Source: Anabaena catenula FACHB-362
GTDB lineage: Bacteria > Cyanobacteriota > Cyanobacteriia > Cyanobacteriales > Nostocaceae
DNA: 64,000 bases
Direction of reading: 5' to 3'
NCBI RefSeq assembly: GCF_014698735.1
Contig: NZ_JACJTQ010000001.1
Coordinates: 62,001 to 126,000, forward strand
Numbering within the stretch: position 1 is the stretch's first letter; every line of letters begins with the position of its first letter. Below are positions 8,094 through 17,580 of the stretch, piece by piece. A program made the position numbers and the translations under genes. The notes under the pieces are model-generated. The model was not told the origin of the DNA and did no database searches. It worked only from the letters and a program-made list of their open reading frames with translations.

Positions 8094-10238
8094 TTACACA
8101 GAAGCTGTATTACTAGGAATAGTTTTTGACCAAAGTACATTTTGATTGTGTTGTGGTTCTCCCAGAATAATGATTGAGCAGGTAAGTTGGCTGACTAATT
8201 GGTTTGTGACATCACTAATGGCTAATCCTCCCGGACTAGTACGATTACGGATAAAAGGCAACACAATTAAATCATATAATCTGGCGGCTTGCAAAATCGC
8301 TTGGGCAACATTTTCATGAGCAATAATTTGAATCTCTGGCGGATGAGCCAAAGCTAATTTAGATACTAGTACAGAGAGATGCGATCGCCTAGCAGCAATT
8401 TTACTCGAACTAGTGCGGCGATCGCACACATTCAAGATAGTAATGTGGCTCTGATTGGCATCGGCTAACATCTGAGCAAATTTCACAGGTGTTAGTGTGG
8501 GAGTCATTAAGTTTTCTATTGGCACCAGGATGCGCTGAATTTTTTTTGGTGATTCCACCAGACGTGCCACCGCCACAGGGCAATGGGAGGCCCAAAGGAC
8601 ACTATCAATCACATTACCCAATAAACGCGCCCTCAAGCCGGTACGTTTACCCCAACCCATGATAATTAAATTTGCCTTTTGTTCACGAGCCGCCCTACTA
8701 ATTCCTGGGGCAAAGGCATCATCAATTCGCAGTAATGGTTCAGCTTTGGCTCCCAATAATTGACTTTGTGCTGTGGCTTTTGCTAATAACCGCTCACTCC
8801 GTTGCCAAGCGACTTCTAACTGGGGTGTATCCATCTGAGCCGTAGCATGAGCGATCGCTAATGGTAAAATTTTGCCATTGGACTGACACGCCAATAATGC
8901 CGCCATTTCAATCAAATACCTTTGATTATAGGGGTTATACAGGGGTACAACTATAGTCAAATGATCATGTACTGATTGTCCTTGCTGTTCAGACAGAGGG
9001 CTTGGTGATGCCTCTTGAGCGGATGAACAAGTTAAACCAGTAGGACTCGCAGCCACCACACTCGTCAGCCAGGGACCCAAAGTCGCTGTTATCACCATTA
9101 AAACAATCACGCTGTTGAATACCAATGGGGGCAGTAATCCTGACCGATATCCCCCTAATGCCACAGCTAATGTCGTACTTACCAAAGGAATTGACAACGA
9201 CCAAATTGTGAGAGTTTCCTGCCAGTTATAGCGGTAAACCAGTTTTGCCACCAAAGCGGCTATAAATTTGCTAGTAATCAAACCGCAGAAAATTAACAAC
9301 AATAACGTGATTGTGCTATCGCCGTCAAAAAAGGCAGGTAAATCAATCCTTGAACCCAGATCCACAAAGAAAATGGGAATAAATAGCACACTGCCAATAA
9401 ACACCAATTTTTCTTTAACTGGCCCTTCGCCTACAGCTTCATTCACCGCCAAACCCGCTAAAAACACACCGACTATTTTTTCTAACCCCATCATTTGAGC
9501 AACTACAGCGGCGAGAAACACAGACATTAAGACAAATAAGAACTTGTTGCCCTCGTCGTCTCCAGACCGTCGGAAAAATTCTTTACCTGCCCAATCAAAC
9601 CCTACTAATACTGTCAAAGCGTAACTTGTTATTAATGCTATTAAGGGAATTAGTTGCTCAACGCTGAATACCCCAGCCTGAGAGCTTGCTATACAAACAC
9701 TTAATATCAGCAATGTGCCGATATCCGTAAAAATTGTAGCTCCCATTGTCATGGTGATAGCCTCGTTATTTACCACTCCCAAATGACTGATGATCGGATA
9801 TGCCAAAAGAGAGTGAGAGGCAAGTAAAGCACCAATTAAGATTGAAGTATCCCAGCCAAAGCCCAAAAATCGCCCTACTAATGTGCCGATCATCAGGGGT
9901 AGACTGAAAGTCAAACTACCAAATACCAAAGAACGAATTTTCTGTTCACGAAAAACTTTGATATTAAATTCCAATCCCGCTATAAACATTAAGTAAACTA
10001 ACCCAATGTCTGATAGCAAGGTGATCATTGGCGATTCTGACTCCAATAAACGCCAGCCTGATGGACCAAGTACTACCCCAGAGCAAACCAAACCCACTAA
10101 TCCTGGCAATCTTAGCCGATCAAAAAGGATAGGTATAACTAAGATAACCACCAATAAAATAGCAAAGGGAACAATGGGTTCCTTACCAAGAACTTGGGAG
10201 GTTGGTTCCGAAGCCAGCACTTGTAATAAGAGTTCCAT
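8094..10238 (-). CDS. Kef-type cation:proton antiporter with two C-terminal UspA domains
   Basis: A protein of about 714 residues. Roughly the first 400 residues form the CPA2/KefB-type membrane domain with 11-13 hydrophobic segments (for example GLVYLMFIAGLEFN, typical of the family). The rest carries two universal-stress-protein domains; the first contains the nucleotide-binding pattern GWGKRTGLRARLLGN, the second is degenerate. The likely role is K+ or Na+/H+ exchange across the cytoplasmic or thylakoid membrane, gated by nucleotide binding. An in-frame TTG lies at 10259; the ATG at 10238 (protein starts MELLLQVL) is preferred. It is not clearly part of an operon. Confidence 0.88.
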   Translation of the reverse strand: MELLLQVLASEPTSQVLGKEPIVPFAILLVVILVIPILFDRLRLPGLVGLVCSGVVLGPSGWRLLESESPMITLLSDIGLVYLMFIAGLEFNIKVFREQKIRSLVFGSLTFSLPLMIGTLVGRFLGFGWDTSILIGALLASHSLLAYPIISHLGVVNNEAITMTMGATIFTDIGTLLILSVCIASSQAGVFSVEQLIPLIALITSYALTVLVGFDWAGKEFFRRSGDDEGNKFLFVLMSVFLAAVVAQMMGLEKIVGVFLAGLAVNEAVGEGPVKEKLVFIGSVLFIPIFFVDLGSRIDLPAFFDGDSTITLLLLIFCGLITSKFIAALVAKLVYRYNWQETLTIWSLSIPLVSTTLAVALGGYRSGLLPPLVFNSVIVLMVITATLGPWLTSVVAASPTGLTCSSAQEASPSPLSEQQGQSVHDHLTIVVPLYNPYNQRYLIEMAALLACQSNGKILPLAIAHATAQMDTPQLEVAWQRSERLLAKATAQSQLLGAKAEPLLRIDDAFAPGISRAAREQKANLIIMGWGKRTGLRARLLGNVIDSVLWASHCPVAVARLVESPKKIQRILVPIENLMTPTLTPVKFAQMLADANQSHITILNVCDRRTSSSKIAARRSHLSVLVSKLALAHPPEIQIIAHENVAQAILQAARLYDLIVLPFIRNRTSPGGLAISDVTNQLVSQLTCSIIILGEPQHNQNVLWSKTIPSNTASV

Positions 10239-10383
10239 AGGTAGGACTGAAATGGGCAACGGTGCAGCTGCGATAATCGCAAGAAGTATCGCCTGATTTA
10301 TATAACTTTCAAAAGCTCACCTGAATAAATATTAAAAAAACTTTACTTAACACTACCCAGGCAATTGTTTGGGAACTAACAGC

Positions 10384-11049
10384 CTACGGGTGGATTTGAC
10401 TTAAAATAAACCGCAAGCGATCATAATCGTCTTTTAGCAGCACACTCAGGTGTCGTCCAGCTTTAATCAACCATTCGCGATCAGCTTTGCGTAACTCGTA
10501 AACTTCACGAATGGCAGACGCGGCCAAAGATTCTACCGGCGCACCGTTAATCAAAAGTAATGTCCGCAAAAAATCTAGTTTTTCGGTGAACTTGACAATC
10601 GCTTCCGGCTGACACCGATAAACAGCTTGATGAATCTGAGGTGGACGGGGGGGGAGATACTGATATATTCCTTGGTTATAACTTAGATTTTGAGACTGCT
10701 GCTCAAATCCAACAATCGCTGCCCGAAATTCAGTTCTGAGCATAGCAAATATCTGGGGTTGTTCCTCGCGCAAAGTTTGCAAGGACAACCCCAACGCCCT
10801 GGCTCTGTGTACAGAATCTATAGGCATAGTTGTAGCATGATACACCACAGCATAAACTTGATTGCCAGATTCTTCATCCACAGCACAAACCCAACTACCA
10901 AAAGGTGGCATAGGCGGAAAACTCAAGTCTTCCGGTTCTAAACACTGTGCCAAAAATTCGGTAGTCGCGGTTTCGATCACCTCCCCAATGTGGTGAGGAT
11001 GGCGATCGCCTGTAGCAAACTGTGGTAAAGGTAGACGCATAGTAGTCAT
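10384..11049 (-). CDS. Conserved cyanobacterial HAS-barrel domain protein
   Basis: A 221-residue soluble protein. The first half (GDRHPHHIGEVIET to GNQVYAVVYHATTMP) looks like the HAS-barrel fold found in HerA/ATP-synthase-like proteins, here without an attached ATPase. The second half is helical. It is widely conserved in cyanobacteria, but I know no experimental function. ATG codons occur at 11049 and 11040; the upstream one gives MTTMRLPLP and the second may be the real start. Heptamer repeats lie immediately upstream (11041-11135). Confidence 0.7.
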   Translation of the reverse strand: MTTMRLPLPQFATGDRHPHHIGEVIETATTEFLAQCLEPEDLSFPPMPPFGSWVCAVDEESGNQVYAVVYHATTMPIDSVHRARALGLSLQTLREEQPQIFAMLRTEFRAAIVGFEQQSQNLSYNQGIYQYLPPRPPQIHQAVYRCQPEAIVKFTEKLDFLRTLLLINGAPVESLAASAIREVYELRKADREWLIKAGRHLSVLLKDDYDRLRFILSQIHP

Positions 11050-11135
11050 TAGTCCTTAGTCATTAGTCCTTAGTCCTTAGTCATTAGTCCTTAGTCTTTT
11101 ACTAATGACTCATGACCACTGACTAATGACTCAAT
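11041..11135. repeat. Heptamer tandem repeat (CATTAGT / CCTTAGT)
   Basis: About nine copies of a seven-base unit alternating between AGTCATT and AGTCCTT, covering the gap between ndhS and the HAS-barrel gene, with an inverted partial run at the right end (actaatgact). It has the unit length of the STRR repeats of heterocystous cyanobacteria and the same family as the repeat near 6815. Confidence 0.75.
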
Positions 11136-11137
11136 TA

Positions 11138-11332
11138 TTATTTTCCTTTTTTCTTGGCTGTAGTGTCTACAGGTTCTAATTCTGGCAAGCGAAAGGTAAT
11201 TAATTTATCCCAATTACCACCTTCAAAAAGTACAGCTACCTTGCCATCACTGACCCGTTGCACAAGTCCTTCATAGCGATAATAGGTGTCTGCGGGATTT
11301 TTGACGCGAACAGTTGCTCCAGGCAGAATCAT
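11138..11332 (-). CDS. ndhS: NAD(P)H-quinone oxidoreductase subunit S
   Basis: A 64-residue SH3-like protein whose sequence ([18 protein letters not shown], then [18 protein letters not shown] and [16 protein letters not shown]) matches NdhS (CRR31 in plants). NdhS sits on the stromal arm of the photosynthetic NDH-1 complex, near the ferredoxin-docking site, and is needed for cyclic electron flow. The lysine-rich tail (AKKKGK) is usual. It is monocistronic here, between repeats on both sides. ATG at 11332. Confidence 0.92.
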   Translation of the reverse strand: MILPGATVRVKNPADTYYRYEGLVQRVSDGKVAVLFEGGNWDKLITFRLPELEPVDTTAKKKGK

Positions 11333-11593
11333 GTTTTTACCCTCGGTTTATTCTCTGTTAATACCTTAATATTAGTTGTTTGTCAGTTGTCAGAGGGAAT
11401 AGGGAATAGGGAATTAGGCAGAAGAGGCAGGGGGGCGGCGGGGCAGACGCGGAGAGAAGGAGACGCGGAGAGAAGGAGACGCGGGGACGAGAAAAGTAAG
11501 AATTAGAGGTATTTTCCCCCTTACTCCCTGCTCCTTTTCCTCTTCCCTGTCACCTGTCACCTGTCACCTGTCACCTGCCACCTGCCACCTAAT
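11333..11593. repeat. Intergenic 16-bp and 7-bp tandem repeats between rodA and ndhS
   Basis: Two repeat types share this gap. Bases 11445-11486 hold 2.6 copies of a 16-bp unit AGACGCGGAGAGAAGG. Bases 11550-11590 hold about six copies of the heptamer CACCTGT or CACCTGC. A nearly identical 16-bp unit occurs upstream of rodA (12946-12998). No gene is seen. Confidence 0.8.
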
Positions 11594-12907
11594 TTAATAA
11601 TATTTTTGACGTTGGCGGAAATTGGCTACAGATTCTACTATTCCTAAAGAGATGAAGTTGGTCAGCATCGCAGAACGACCATAACTCATCCAAGGTAAGG
11701 GTATACCAGCTACAGGTGCTAAACCAACAGTCATGCCCACATTAACAATTAGTTGAAACACAATCATCGATAAAACACCAATAGCCAACAACGAACCAAA
11801 ATTATCTTTGGCGGTTTGAGCTACGTGTAGTAGACGGAAGCAAATCAAGCAAAAGACAAATAATACTATTAAACAACCAACAAAACCGAATTCTTCACCA
11901 ACGGCAGAGAAAATAAAATCTGTGTGCTGCTCAGGTACAAAATTGAGTTGAGTCATCGGACCTTTGAACAAACCCCATCCCCAAACTTCTCCCGCACCAA
12001 TGGCAATACGAGATTGAATTAAGTGATAACCCGCACCAAGGGGATCATGTTCAGGATTGATAAATACACTCAGCCTATCTTTTTGATATTCTTTTAATAC
12101 ATGATTCCAAGCGAAAACTCCTAATTCACCCCCCAACATATTGAGAGTAAAAGCAGCGATAGCACCAAGATTAAATCTTCGCCAGGGTAAAGTCTGCCAT
12201 CCCACAATCCCCATCGCACCTGCCCACGCTAAACCCAAAGGGCTAAAAGATAGTTCTTTAAGCAACACTATCGGACTTGACAAAGGCCAGGATATACTAA
12301 ACAGAATTGCCGACACCACCGGGGAAATCATCAGGATTAACCAACCCGGATTGGCATTTGCCCAATAAAGCATTCCTAAAAGTATCGCCCCAAATACTAG
12401 AGATGTGGCCAAATCTGGCTGTAAAAATATTAATCCCCAAGGTATGGCAGTGATTGCCAAGACACGGAACACACTGTCAAGGGTAGAAGCTGTACGTCTG
12501 TGCAGTAAAGCTGCTAGGGTGATAATCATCCCTATTTTGGCAAATTCTGAGGGTTGGACATTGAAGCCACCAATGCTAATCCATCGCTGTGCGCCTTTGG
12601 CACTAGTACCAGCGATCATCACAATCATCAAACTGAAATTAGTCAGCGCGTAAGTTATCCAGTGCCACTGGAGCAGGTTTTCGTAGCGGCTACGAGCCAA
12701 AAACAAGGCTATGATTGAGCCAATACCAGCTACAAGCCAGTGCCACCACCAGTCAGTTACTGGCTGCTTCAGTTCTGTACTCAGAATCATCAGACCGCCA
12801 AACATACTCAGGGCAACAGGTAAACAAAATAATAGCCAATCTACTTGCTGCCAGGGCTTAACCCAATATTGCCAGCGGATTTTGGGGAGTGAAGGTTTTA
12901 ATAACAT
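11594..12907 (-). CDS. rodA: RodA-type SEDS peptidoglycan glycosyltransferase
   Basis: A 437-residue polytopic membrane protein with about ten hydrophobic helices, member of the SEDS family (RodA/FtsW/SpoVE). It polymerises lipid II into glycan strands with a class B PBP for side-wall growth. Family signatures include GAQRWISIGGFNVQPSEFAKIG, here in residues roughly 105-130, LQPDLATSLVFG, and the C-terminal GIPLPWMSYGRSAML. RodA is preferred to FtsW because of the FNVQPSE and LAPVAGIPLPW forms and because ftsW usually lies with the division genes. In this protein the last motif reads MSYGRSAML where GGSA/GGTS is common. ATG at 12907. Confidence 0.85.
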   Translation of the reverse strand: MLLKPSLPKIRWQYWVKPWQQVDWLLFCLPVALSMFGGLMILSTELKQPVTDWWWHWLVAGIGSIIALFLARSRYENLLQWHWITYALTNFSLMIVMIAGTSAKGAQRWISIGGFNVQPSEFAKIGMIITLAALLHRRTASTLDSVFRVLAITAIPWGLIFLQPDLATSLVFGAILLGMLYWANANPGWLILMISPVVSAILFSISWPLSSPIVLLKELSFSPLGLAWAGAMGIVGWQTLPWRRFNLGAIAAFTLNMLGGELGVFAWNHVLKEYQKDRLSVFINPEHDPLGAGYHLIQSRIAIGAGEVWGWGLFKGPMTQLNFVPEQHTDFIFSAVGEEFGFVGCLIVLFVFCLICFRLLHVAQTAKDNFGSLLAIGVLSMIVFQLIVNVGMTVGLAPVAGIPLPWMSYGRSAMLTNFISLGIVESVANFRQRQKYY

Positions 12908-12945
12908 TGTGCGAGGAGAAACTTGAGCGTTAAACGGGGATTGGG

Positions 12946-13010
12946 GACGCGGAGATAGGGAGACGCGGAGATAGGGAGACGCGGAGATAGGGAGACGCTC
13001 CAGACGCGGA
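12946..13010. repeat. 16-bp minisatellite (three full copies)
   Basis: Three tandem copies of GACGCGGAGATAGGGA at 12946-12961, 12962-12977 and 12978-12993, followed by a partial unit (gacgctcca) and another gacgcggaga. It is the same family as the repeat at 11445, with a one- to two-base difference in the unit, and resembles a degenerate copy at 16960-16990. Confidence 0.85.
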
Positions 13011-13043
13011 GAAATAATTATCTACTGCCTTCTGCCTTCTGCC

Positions 13044-14114
13044 TTATGTTAGAGCAGCGACTGATACTTTACCGGCGATAGTCAAAGCGATCGCTTTCAG
13101 GGCAATAGCCGAAGCTGAATCTGGTTCAGCAACAACTATTGGCACACCATTATCACCGCCAATTCTGGTAGAAATTTCTAAAGGTACACATCCCAACAGT
13201 GGTACTCCTAATTCTGCGGCAGTTTTTGAGCCACCTCCGGAACCGAAAATATCATATTGCTTATCCGGTTGATCTGGGGGAATAAAATAGCTCATATTTT
13301 CCACAATTCCCAATACCGGGATATTCAACTGCTGAAACATCCGCAACCCCTTCCGCGAATCCAACAGGGCTACTGTTTGCGGTGTGGTGACAATCACTGC
13401 CCCAGCTATCGGTACTGCTTGGGTTAAAGTTAACTGAGCATCTCCCGTTCCTGGTGGCATATCCACAATTAAATAGTCCAGTTCTCCCCATTCCACCTGA
13501 TAGAGAAATTGGCGAATTATGCCATTCAGCATTGGTCCACGCCAAATCACGGGCTGATCTCGGTCAATTAAAAAGCCCATTGAGACTAATTTGACACCAT
13601 GATTAAAAGCAGGTTCCAGGATTTCACCTGTTTCTGTGGAGCGAACAGCAATTTTGGCATCAGCCAAACCCAGCATGGTGGGGTCATTAGGCCCGTAAAT
13701 ATCAGCATCTAACAAGCCGACTTTAGCTCCTGTTTGTGCTAGAGCCACGGCAACATTTACAGCCACTGTACTTTTACCAACACCTCCTTTACCGCTAGAA
13801 ACAGCAATAATATTTTTTACGCCCGGAACACAATTACGGTCAGGTAAGCTTTTTTGCTGTGGTGTTTCTGCTGTCACTTCTACACTGATATCTGTCACAC
13901 CTGGGAGCTTGTGTACTGCTTTTTTACAATCTTCAACAATAAATTCCCGTAAGGGACAGGCAGGAGTTGTCAATACCAAAGTAAAGCTAACCTTGCCAGC
14001 GTCAATTTTGACGTTGCGAATCATATTCAGTTCTACCAGGCTTTTGCGAAGCTCTGGATCTTCAACTGGTCGCAAGACTTCTAGAACTGAGTGAGAATCT
14101 AAAACATCATACAT
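13044..14114 (-). CDS. Mrp/ApbC iron-sulfur cluster carrier ATPase
   Basis: A 356-residue cytoplasmic P-loop ATPase of the Mrp/NBP35 group that delivers [4Fe-4S] clusters to apoproteins. Residues 1-85 form a MIP18/DUF59 domain, followed by the deviant Walker A SSGKGGVGKST (106-116) and LLDADIYGPNDP. The FGSGGG motif after ENMSYF is present, with no CxxC visible in that loop (it reads IPPDQPDKQYD), as I recall for other cyanobacterial Mrp proteins. ATG at 14114; single gene. Confidence 0.92.
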   Translation of the reverse strand: MYDVLDSHSVLEVLRPVEDPELRKSLVELNMIRNVKIDAGKVSFTLVLTTPACPLREFIVEDCKKAVHKLPGVTDISVEVTAETPQQKSLPDRNCVPGVKNIIAVSSGKGGVGKSTVAVNVAVALAQTGAKVGLLDADIYGPNDPTMLGLADAKIAVRSTETGEILEPAFNHGVKLVSMGFLIDRDQPVIWRGPMLNGIIRQFLYQVEWGELDYLIVDMPPGTGDAQLTLTQAVPIAGAVIVTTPQTVALLDSRKGLRMFQQLNIPVLGIVENMSYFIPPDQPDKQYDIFGSGGGSKTAAELGVPLLGCVPLEISTRIGGDNGVPIVVAEPDSASAIALKAIALTIAGKVSVAALT

Positions 14115-14260
14115 AGCGTGTATACCCTTGCGCCTTAATAAAATTTAAAAAATTGTCATTTTTACCTACTTGCATCTTAACTTTCTTGGGGCAGTTATCA
14201 GTTATCAGTTATTACAAGGCTTTTAACGCTTAACAGACAACTGACCCATTTCTCCAGTCC

Positions 14261-14794
14261 CTAAAAATCACAACACCCACCATTCAGGGATTTTTTCTTC
14301 CCTGAAACTGCTGATAATGCTGCCTTTTCTACAGCTTCAACCAAGGAACGTGCTACCCGATCTGCATAAGGACGAGAGAACGACCAAATTAGAGGTGATA
14401 ACCAACCGCGTAATGTCACAGAATAAGATAAATAACTACCACAAACAGTTGACTCCACTTGATATGTCACCCGTTCCTCAATTCCGGGAATTGCCAAGAT
14501 GCGGATACTCAGCATTTTTTTGGGATTGACGCATTCTACAAAAATCTGGATAGGAAGCGGCGAAAAGCGTGTGAAAGCCTGGAAAATCAATCCAGGTTTG
14601 GGTACTAGTCCTAATGGTACATTGGTACTTTTGAGTAGTGGATGCCAAGAAACATCTGTGAAGTCAACCACTTGTTGCCACAGTTCATCTACAGAAGCAG
14701 AACTGATCTCTCGATACGTCCGCACCAGAGCAGCGCAAAATCGAAGACGTTTGCGGTGGCTGAATTTTGACAACCAACTTTGCACTTTTCTCAT
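14261..14794 (-). CDS. SRPBCC (START-like) superfamily protein
   Basis: A 177-residue protein of the polyketide-cyclase/START-like fold by overall pattern: an early RTYREISSASVDELWQQVVDFTDVSWHPLL resembles the start of SRPBCC domains where Trp-Pro residues frame the lipid pocket. Ligand and role are unknown. The sequence ends in NGGCCDF. The ATG at 14794 is directly abutted by GAGGAGG, which is too close for it; a GTG three codons later (14785) is about nine bases from that Shine-Dalgarno and may be the true start. Confidence 0.65.
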   Translation of the reverse strand: MRKVQSWLSKFSHRKRLRFCAALVRTYREISSASVDELWQQVVDFTDVSWHPLLKSTNVPLGLVPKPGLIFQAFTRFSPLPIQIFVECVNPKKMLSIRILAIPGIEERVTYQVESTVCGSYLSYSVTLRGWLSPLIWSFSRPYADRVARSLVEAVEKAALSAVSGKKKSLNGGCCDF

Positions 14795-15170
14795 CCTCCT
14801 CTAGGAGCAAACCTACACAGTATCTGGTAACTTTGGCATTTTAGGCAGTAGCTCTTTGCTTGAGCCTTTCCTCTATTTGCCACAGATGTCATCCAACAAA
14901 CAAACTACTTTGTAGACTAATTGGTCAGAGTCTGGTATTCGTACCAGAATGTTCCAAGCAAAAAGTCGAAAAAAAACTTGGTTAATATACAAGCCTATAC
15001 GCATTTGAGGGACAATAGCTCTAGTCATGCCCATCAATGGTGTAAATGCTTGACAACTAAGAAAAAGCAGTTTTGGCATTCTTGAGCTTTGGTGGCTCTG
15101 ATTGCCGACAAATTTTGAAAATGAAAATTTGTAGCTTTCACAGAAATTGTAATTTTAGGTTCGGGAATAT
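14795..15170. other. Intergenic interval upstream of hemF
   Basis: About 375 bases between divergent SRPBCC and hemF genes; it should hold both promoters. A 68-codon minus-strand ORF (14873-15079, ATG start) is open but its product is unrecognised and it is not called. No repeats or strong hairpins were noticed. Confidence 0.4.
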
Positions 15171-16217
15171 ATGTTGACCAACTCGCAAACACCCACTCTA
15201 GCAGCAGAATCATCCCAGTTTCTTCCAGCATCTGACGCTCAGGCTAGAGTTAGTCAGTTTATGCAAAATTTACAAGCCGAAATTACTCAAGGTTTAGAGG
15301 AACTGGATGGTGTTGGTAAGTTTCAAGAAGACAGTTGGCAGCGTCCAGAAGGGGGTGGGGGGCGATCGCGTGTACTGCGTGATGGCGCAATCTTTGAACA
15401 AGCTGGTGTAAATTTTTCTGAAGTTTGGGGTTCCCATCTGCCACCGTCAATTTTAGCCCAACGCCCTGAAGCAGAAGGACACGGCTTTTATGCCACAGGC
15501 ACTTCACTGGTGTTACATCCCCGTAATCCTTACGTACCCACAGTCCATTTAAATTACCGCTATTTTGAAGCAGGCCCAGTATGGTGGTTTGGTGGTGGCG
15601 CTGATTTGACACCTTATTACCCCTTTGCTGAAGACGCAGCCCATTTTCATCAAACTCTCAAACAGGCTTGCGATCAACATCACCCAGAATATTACCCGGT
15701 GTTTAAGCGTTGGTGTGATGAATATTTCTATCTCAAACATCGGGATGAAACACGCGGTGTGGGCGGTTTGTTTTTGGATTACCAAGATGGTCAAGGGACT
15801 ATATATCGCGGACCCGACCCCAAGGGAGCAGCGGCTATTTATAGTGACGAGGTAGGAAAACTACCACCACGCACTTGGGAAGAATTATTTGCATTAGTGC
15901 AAGACTGTGGTGGAGCCTTTTTACCAGCCTATGTACCAATTGTTCAAAGACGACATGGGATGGAATATGGCGATCGCCAACGGAATTTTCAACTATACCG
16001 TCGCGGCAGATATGTAGAATTTAACTTGGTTTACGACCGGGGGACAATTTTTGGACTCCAAACCAACGGACGCACAGAATCCATTCTCATGTCCCTACCA
16101 CCTTTAGTGCGTTGGGAATACGGCTACAAACCAGAACCGAATTCGCCCGAAGCTGAGTTGTATGAAACCTTTCTCAAGCCTCAAGATTGGATAAACTGGA
16201 CACCAAGTCATACTTAA
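15171..16217 (+). CDS. hemF: Oxygen-dependent coproporphyrinogen III oxidase
   Basis: A 348-residue soluble enzyme that converts coproporphyrinogen III to protoporphyrinogen IX with O2, for heme and chlorophyll synthesis. Hallmarks are [55 protein letters not shown] and [21 protein letters not shown], covering the substrate pocket and dimer interface. Length and spacing match the family. It is a single gene with the start ATG at 15171 downstream of a 375-base gap. Confidence 0.96.
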   Translation: MLTNSQTPTLAAESSQFLPASDAQARVSQFMQNLQAEITQGLEELDGVGKFQEDSWQRPEGGGGRSRVLRDGAIFEQAGVNFSEVWGSHLPPSILAQRPEAEGHGFYATGTSLVLHPRNPYVPTVHLNYRYFEAGPVWWFGGGADLTPYYPFAEDAAHFHQTLKQACDQHHPEYYPVFKRWCDEYFYLKHRDETRGVGGLFLDYQDGQGTIYRGPDPKGAAAIYSDEVGKLPPRTWEELFALVQDCGGAFLPAYVPIVQRRHGMEYGDRQRNFQLYRRGRYVEFNLVYDRGTIFGLQTNGRTESILMSLPPLVRWEYGYKPEPNSPEAELYETFLKPQDWINWTPSHT

Positions 16218-16458
16218 GGTATGTGCGTTAAACTACTAAATACGGGCATTTCACAAAAATGTCGTATTTTTAGCTGTAGCTTGCTCATCTCCAATTTCAT
16301 CTGAGGATGATTCTGTGTCTGGTGAGCCAACTAACTTACTAAAAATCTAAGAACTATCCCAGTGAAGGTGAAATTTAAAGATGAAAAGAACAGCAAGTTT
16401 TTTGGCTCACTAATTTTAAGTCTATATACAAAAGTAGTTGATATTCAGCCCATATCAC

Positions 16459-16465
16459 GGAGAGG
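16459..16465 (+). promoter_or_regulatory. Shine-Dalgarno that decides the start of the STAS gene
   Basis: GGAGAGG lies four to five bases before a GTG at 16470. The longer in-frame start (GTG at 16362) has no comparable site, so the shorter protein is preferred. Confidence 0.6.
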
Positions 16466-16469
16466 TACA

Positions 16470-16949
16470 GTGAATATAGACCAAAAAGCCTATACAACCC
16501 AAGACGGCAGTACTGTAATTGTCTTGAAACCTACAGATCGCTTAGACATCACAACTGCTTGGCAATTTCGCCTGAAATTACAGGAATGTATTTCCAAAAT
16601 CAGTCGTCATGTAGTTGTGAACCTGGGACAAGTAGATTTTATTGATAGTTCTGGTCTCACCGCTTTGGTCGCTGGGATGCGTGATGCTGATAAAGTTAAG
16701 GGCAGTTTCCGCATTTGCAATGTCCACCCAGATGCCAAACTTGTTTTTGAGGTGACAATGATGGACACAGTTTTTGAAATCTTTGAAACTGAAGAAGAAG
16801 CTTTAGAAACCCTATTCCCCAGCTTAGTCAGCAACGATGATCATCTTTTCGAGCCTGGACATCAAAATACTCACCAGACAAGCCCCACGTCTGGTTTAAA
16901 TTCGTCATCTGCTCACTTTGTCCAATCATTAGCAGATGAATCAACTTGA
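16470..16949 (+). CDS. STAS-domain anti-sigma-factor antagonist-like protein
   Basis: With the GTG start at 16470 the product is 159 residues. Residues 1-105 form a STAS domain; the phosphorylatable serine is in VDFIDSSGLTALVAGMR, the standard DSSG motif. Such proteins bind and release anti-sigma factors depending on phosphorylation by a switch kinase. The C-terminal 50 residues are a low-complexity tail rich in Ser, His and Thr. No kinase or phosphatase partner lies next to it. The next gene is convergent. Confidence 0.8.
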   Translation: MNIDQKAYTTQDGSTVIVLKPTDRLDITTAWQFRLKLQECISKISRHVVVNLGQVDFIDSSGLTALVAGMRDADKVKGSFRICNVHPDAKLVFEVTMMDTVFEIFETEEEALETLFPSLVSNDDHLFEPGHQNTHQTSPTSGLNSSSAHFVQSLADEST

Positions 16950-16998
16950 CCAAGAAGATGCGGGGACGTAGGGACGCAAGGACGCGGAGAGTGGATCT

Positions 16999-17580
16999 TC
17001 AATTAATCTTCGTGTAGCGATAAGGACCGACTGTTGCTCCCCATGTGGCTTTTCCTGTCTCGGAATCAATTCCTTTGTCGTAGCTGAGAAATTTGGTTTC
17101 AGTAGCCTCAAAACCCAAGGAAACTTGTATCCTGTTGCCAAGATAAGTAAAACTGCAAATACTTGCTGGAGGTGCAGAAGCCGTAAACCGATAAAGATTA
17201 GGGGCTAGAGTTTCTTGGGTCACTGACAAAATACAGCCTGGTAGTAAATCTAACTGCTCTGATGTCAACTGATTCAGTAAAGCGGGGTTACTACCTGCCC
17301 CTCGGAGGGCAGTTGGATCTTTAGGCATATAGTATTGCACTTGCAGAAACTCAGACTCCTGTCTTAACCGCATAATTCGTTGGCGGTAAGGTTTGTCTAG
17401 GTTGACAGTATTCGCTTGTTCAGCAAATAGGGTGATACTGTCTTCTGAGAAAAGATTAATTGGTCGTTGCCATAAACGCAGGTGAACATACCAAACAGGT
17501 TCTGCCATAGCCTGTTCCTGATTGTCAAATTCACCAGCAAGGTACTGACCCAAAGTGATTAATTGTGGGGACAAGCTCAT
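16999..17580 (-). CDS. cpcT: Phycobiliprotein lyase of the CpcT/CpeT family
   Basis: A 193-residue protein with the CpcT/CpeT layout: LITLGQYLAGEFDNQEQA at the start, WYVHLRLWQRP, and the C-terminal part ending in GPYRYTKIN. Characterised CpcT attaches phycocyanobilin to Cys-155 of the phycocyanin beta subunit; CpeT acts on phycoerythrin. No phycoerythrin genes are in view, so CpcT is the simpler reading, but paralogues exist in Nostocales. ATG at 17580 is preferred to a TTG at 17598. It is convergent with the STAS gene. Confidence 0.85.
   Translation of the reverse strand: MSLSPQLITLGQYLAGEFDNQEQAMAEPVWYVHLRLWQRPINLFSEDSITLFAEQANTVNLDKPYRQRIMRLRQESEFLQVQYYMPKDPTALRGAGSNPALLNQLTSEQLDLLPGCILSVTQETLAPNLYRFTASAPPASICSFTYLGNRIQVSLGFEATETKFLSYDKGIDSETGKATWGATVGPYRYTKIN

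Noticed and set aside
14873-15079. 68-codon minus-strand ORF upstream of hemF
   Set aside because: It has an ATG and is open, but the product matches no family I recognise, and it lies in the expected promoter region.
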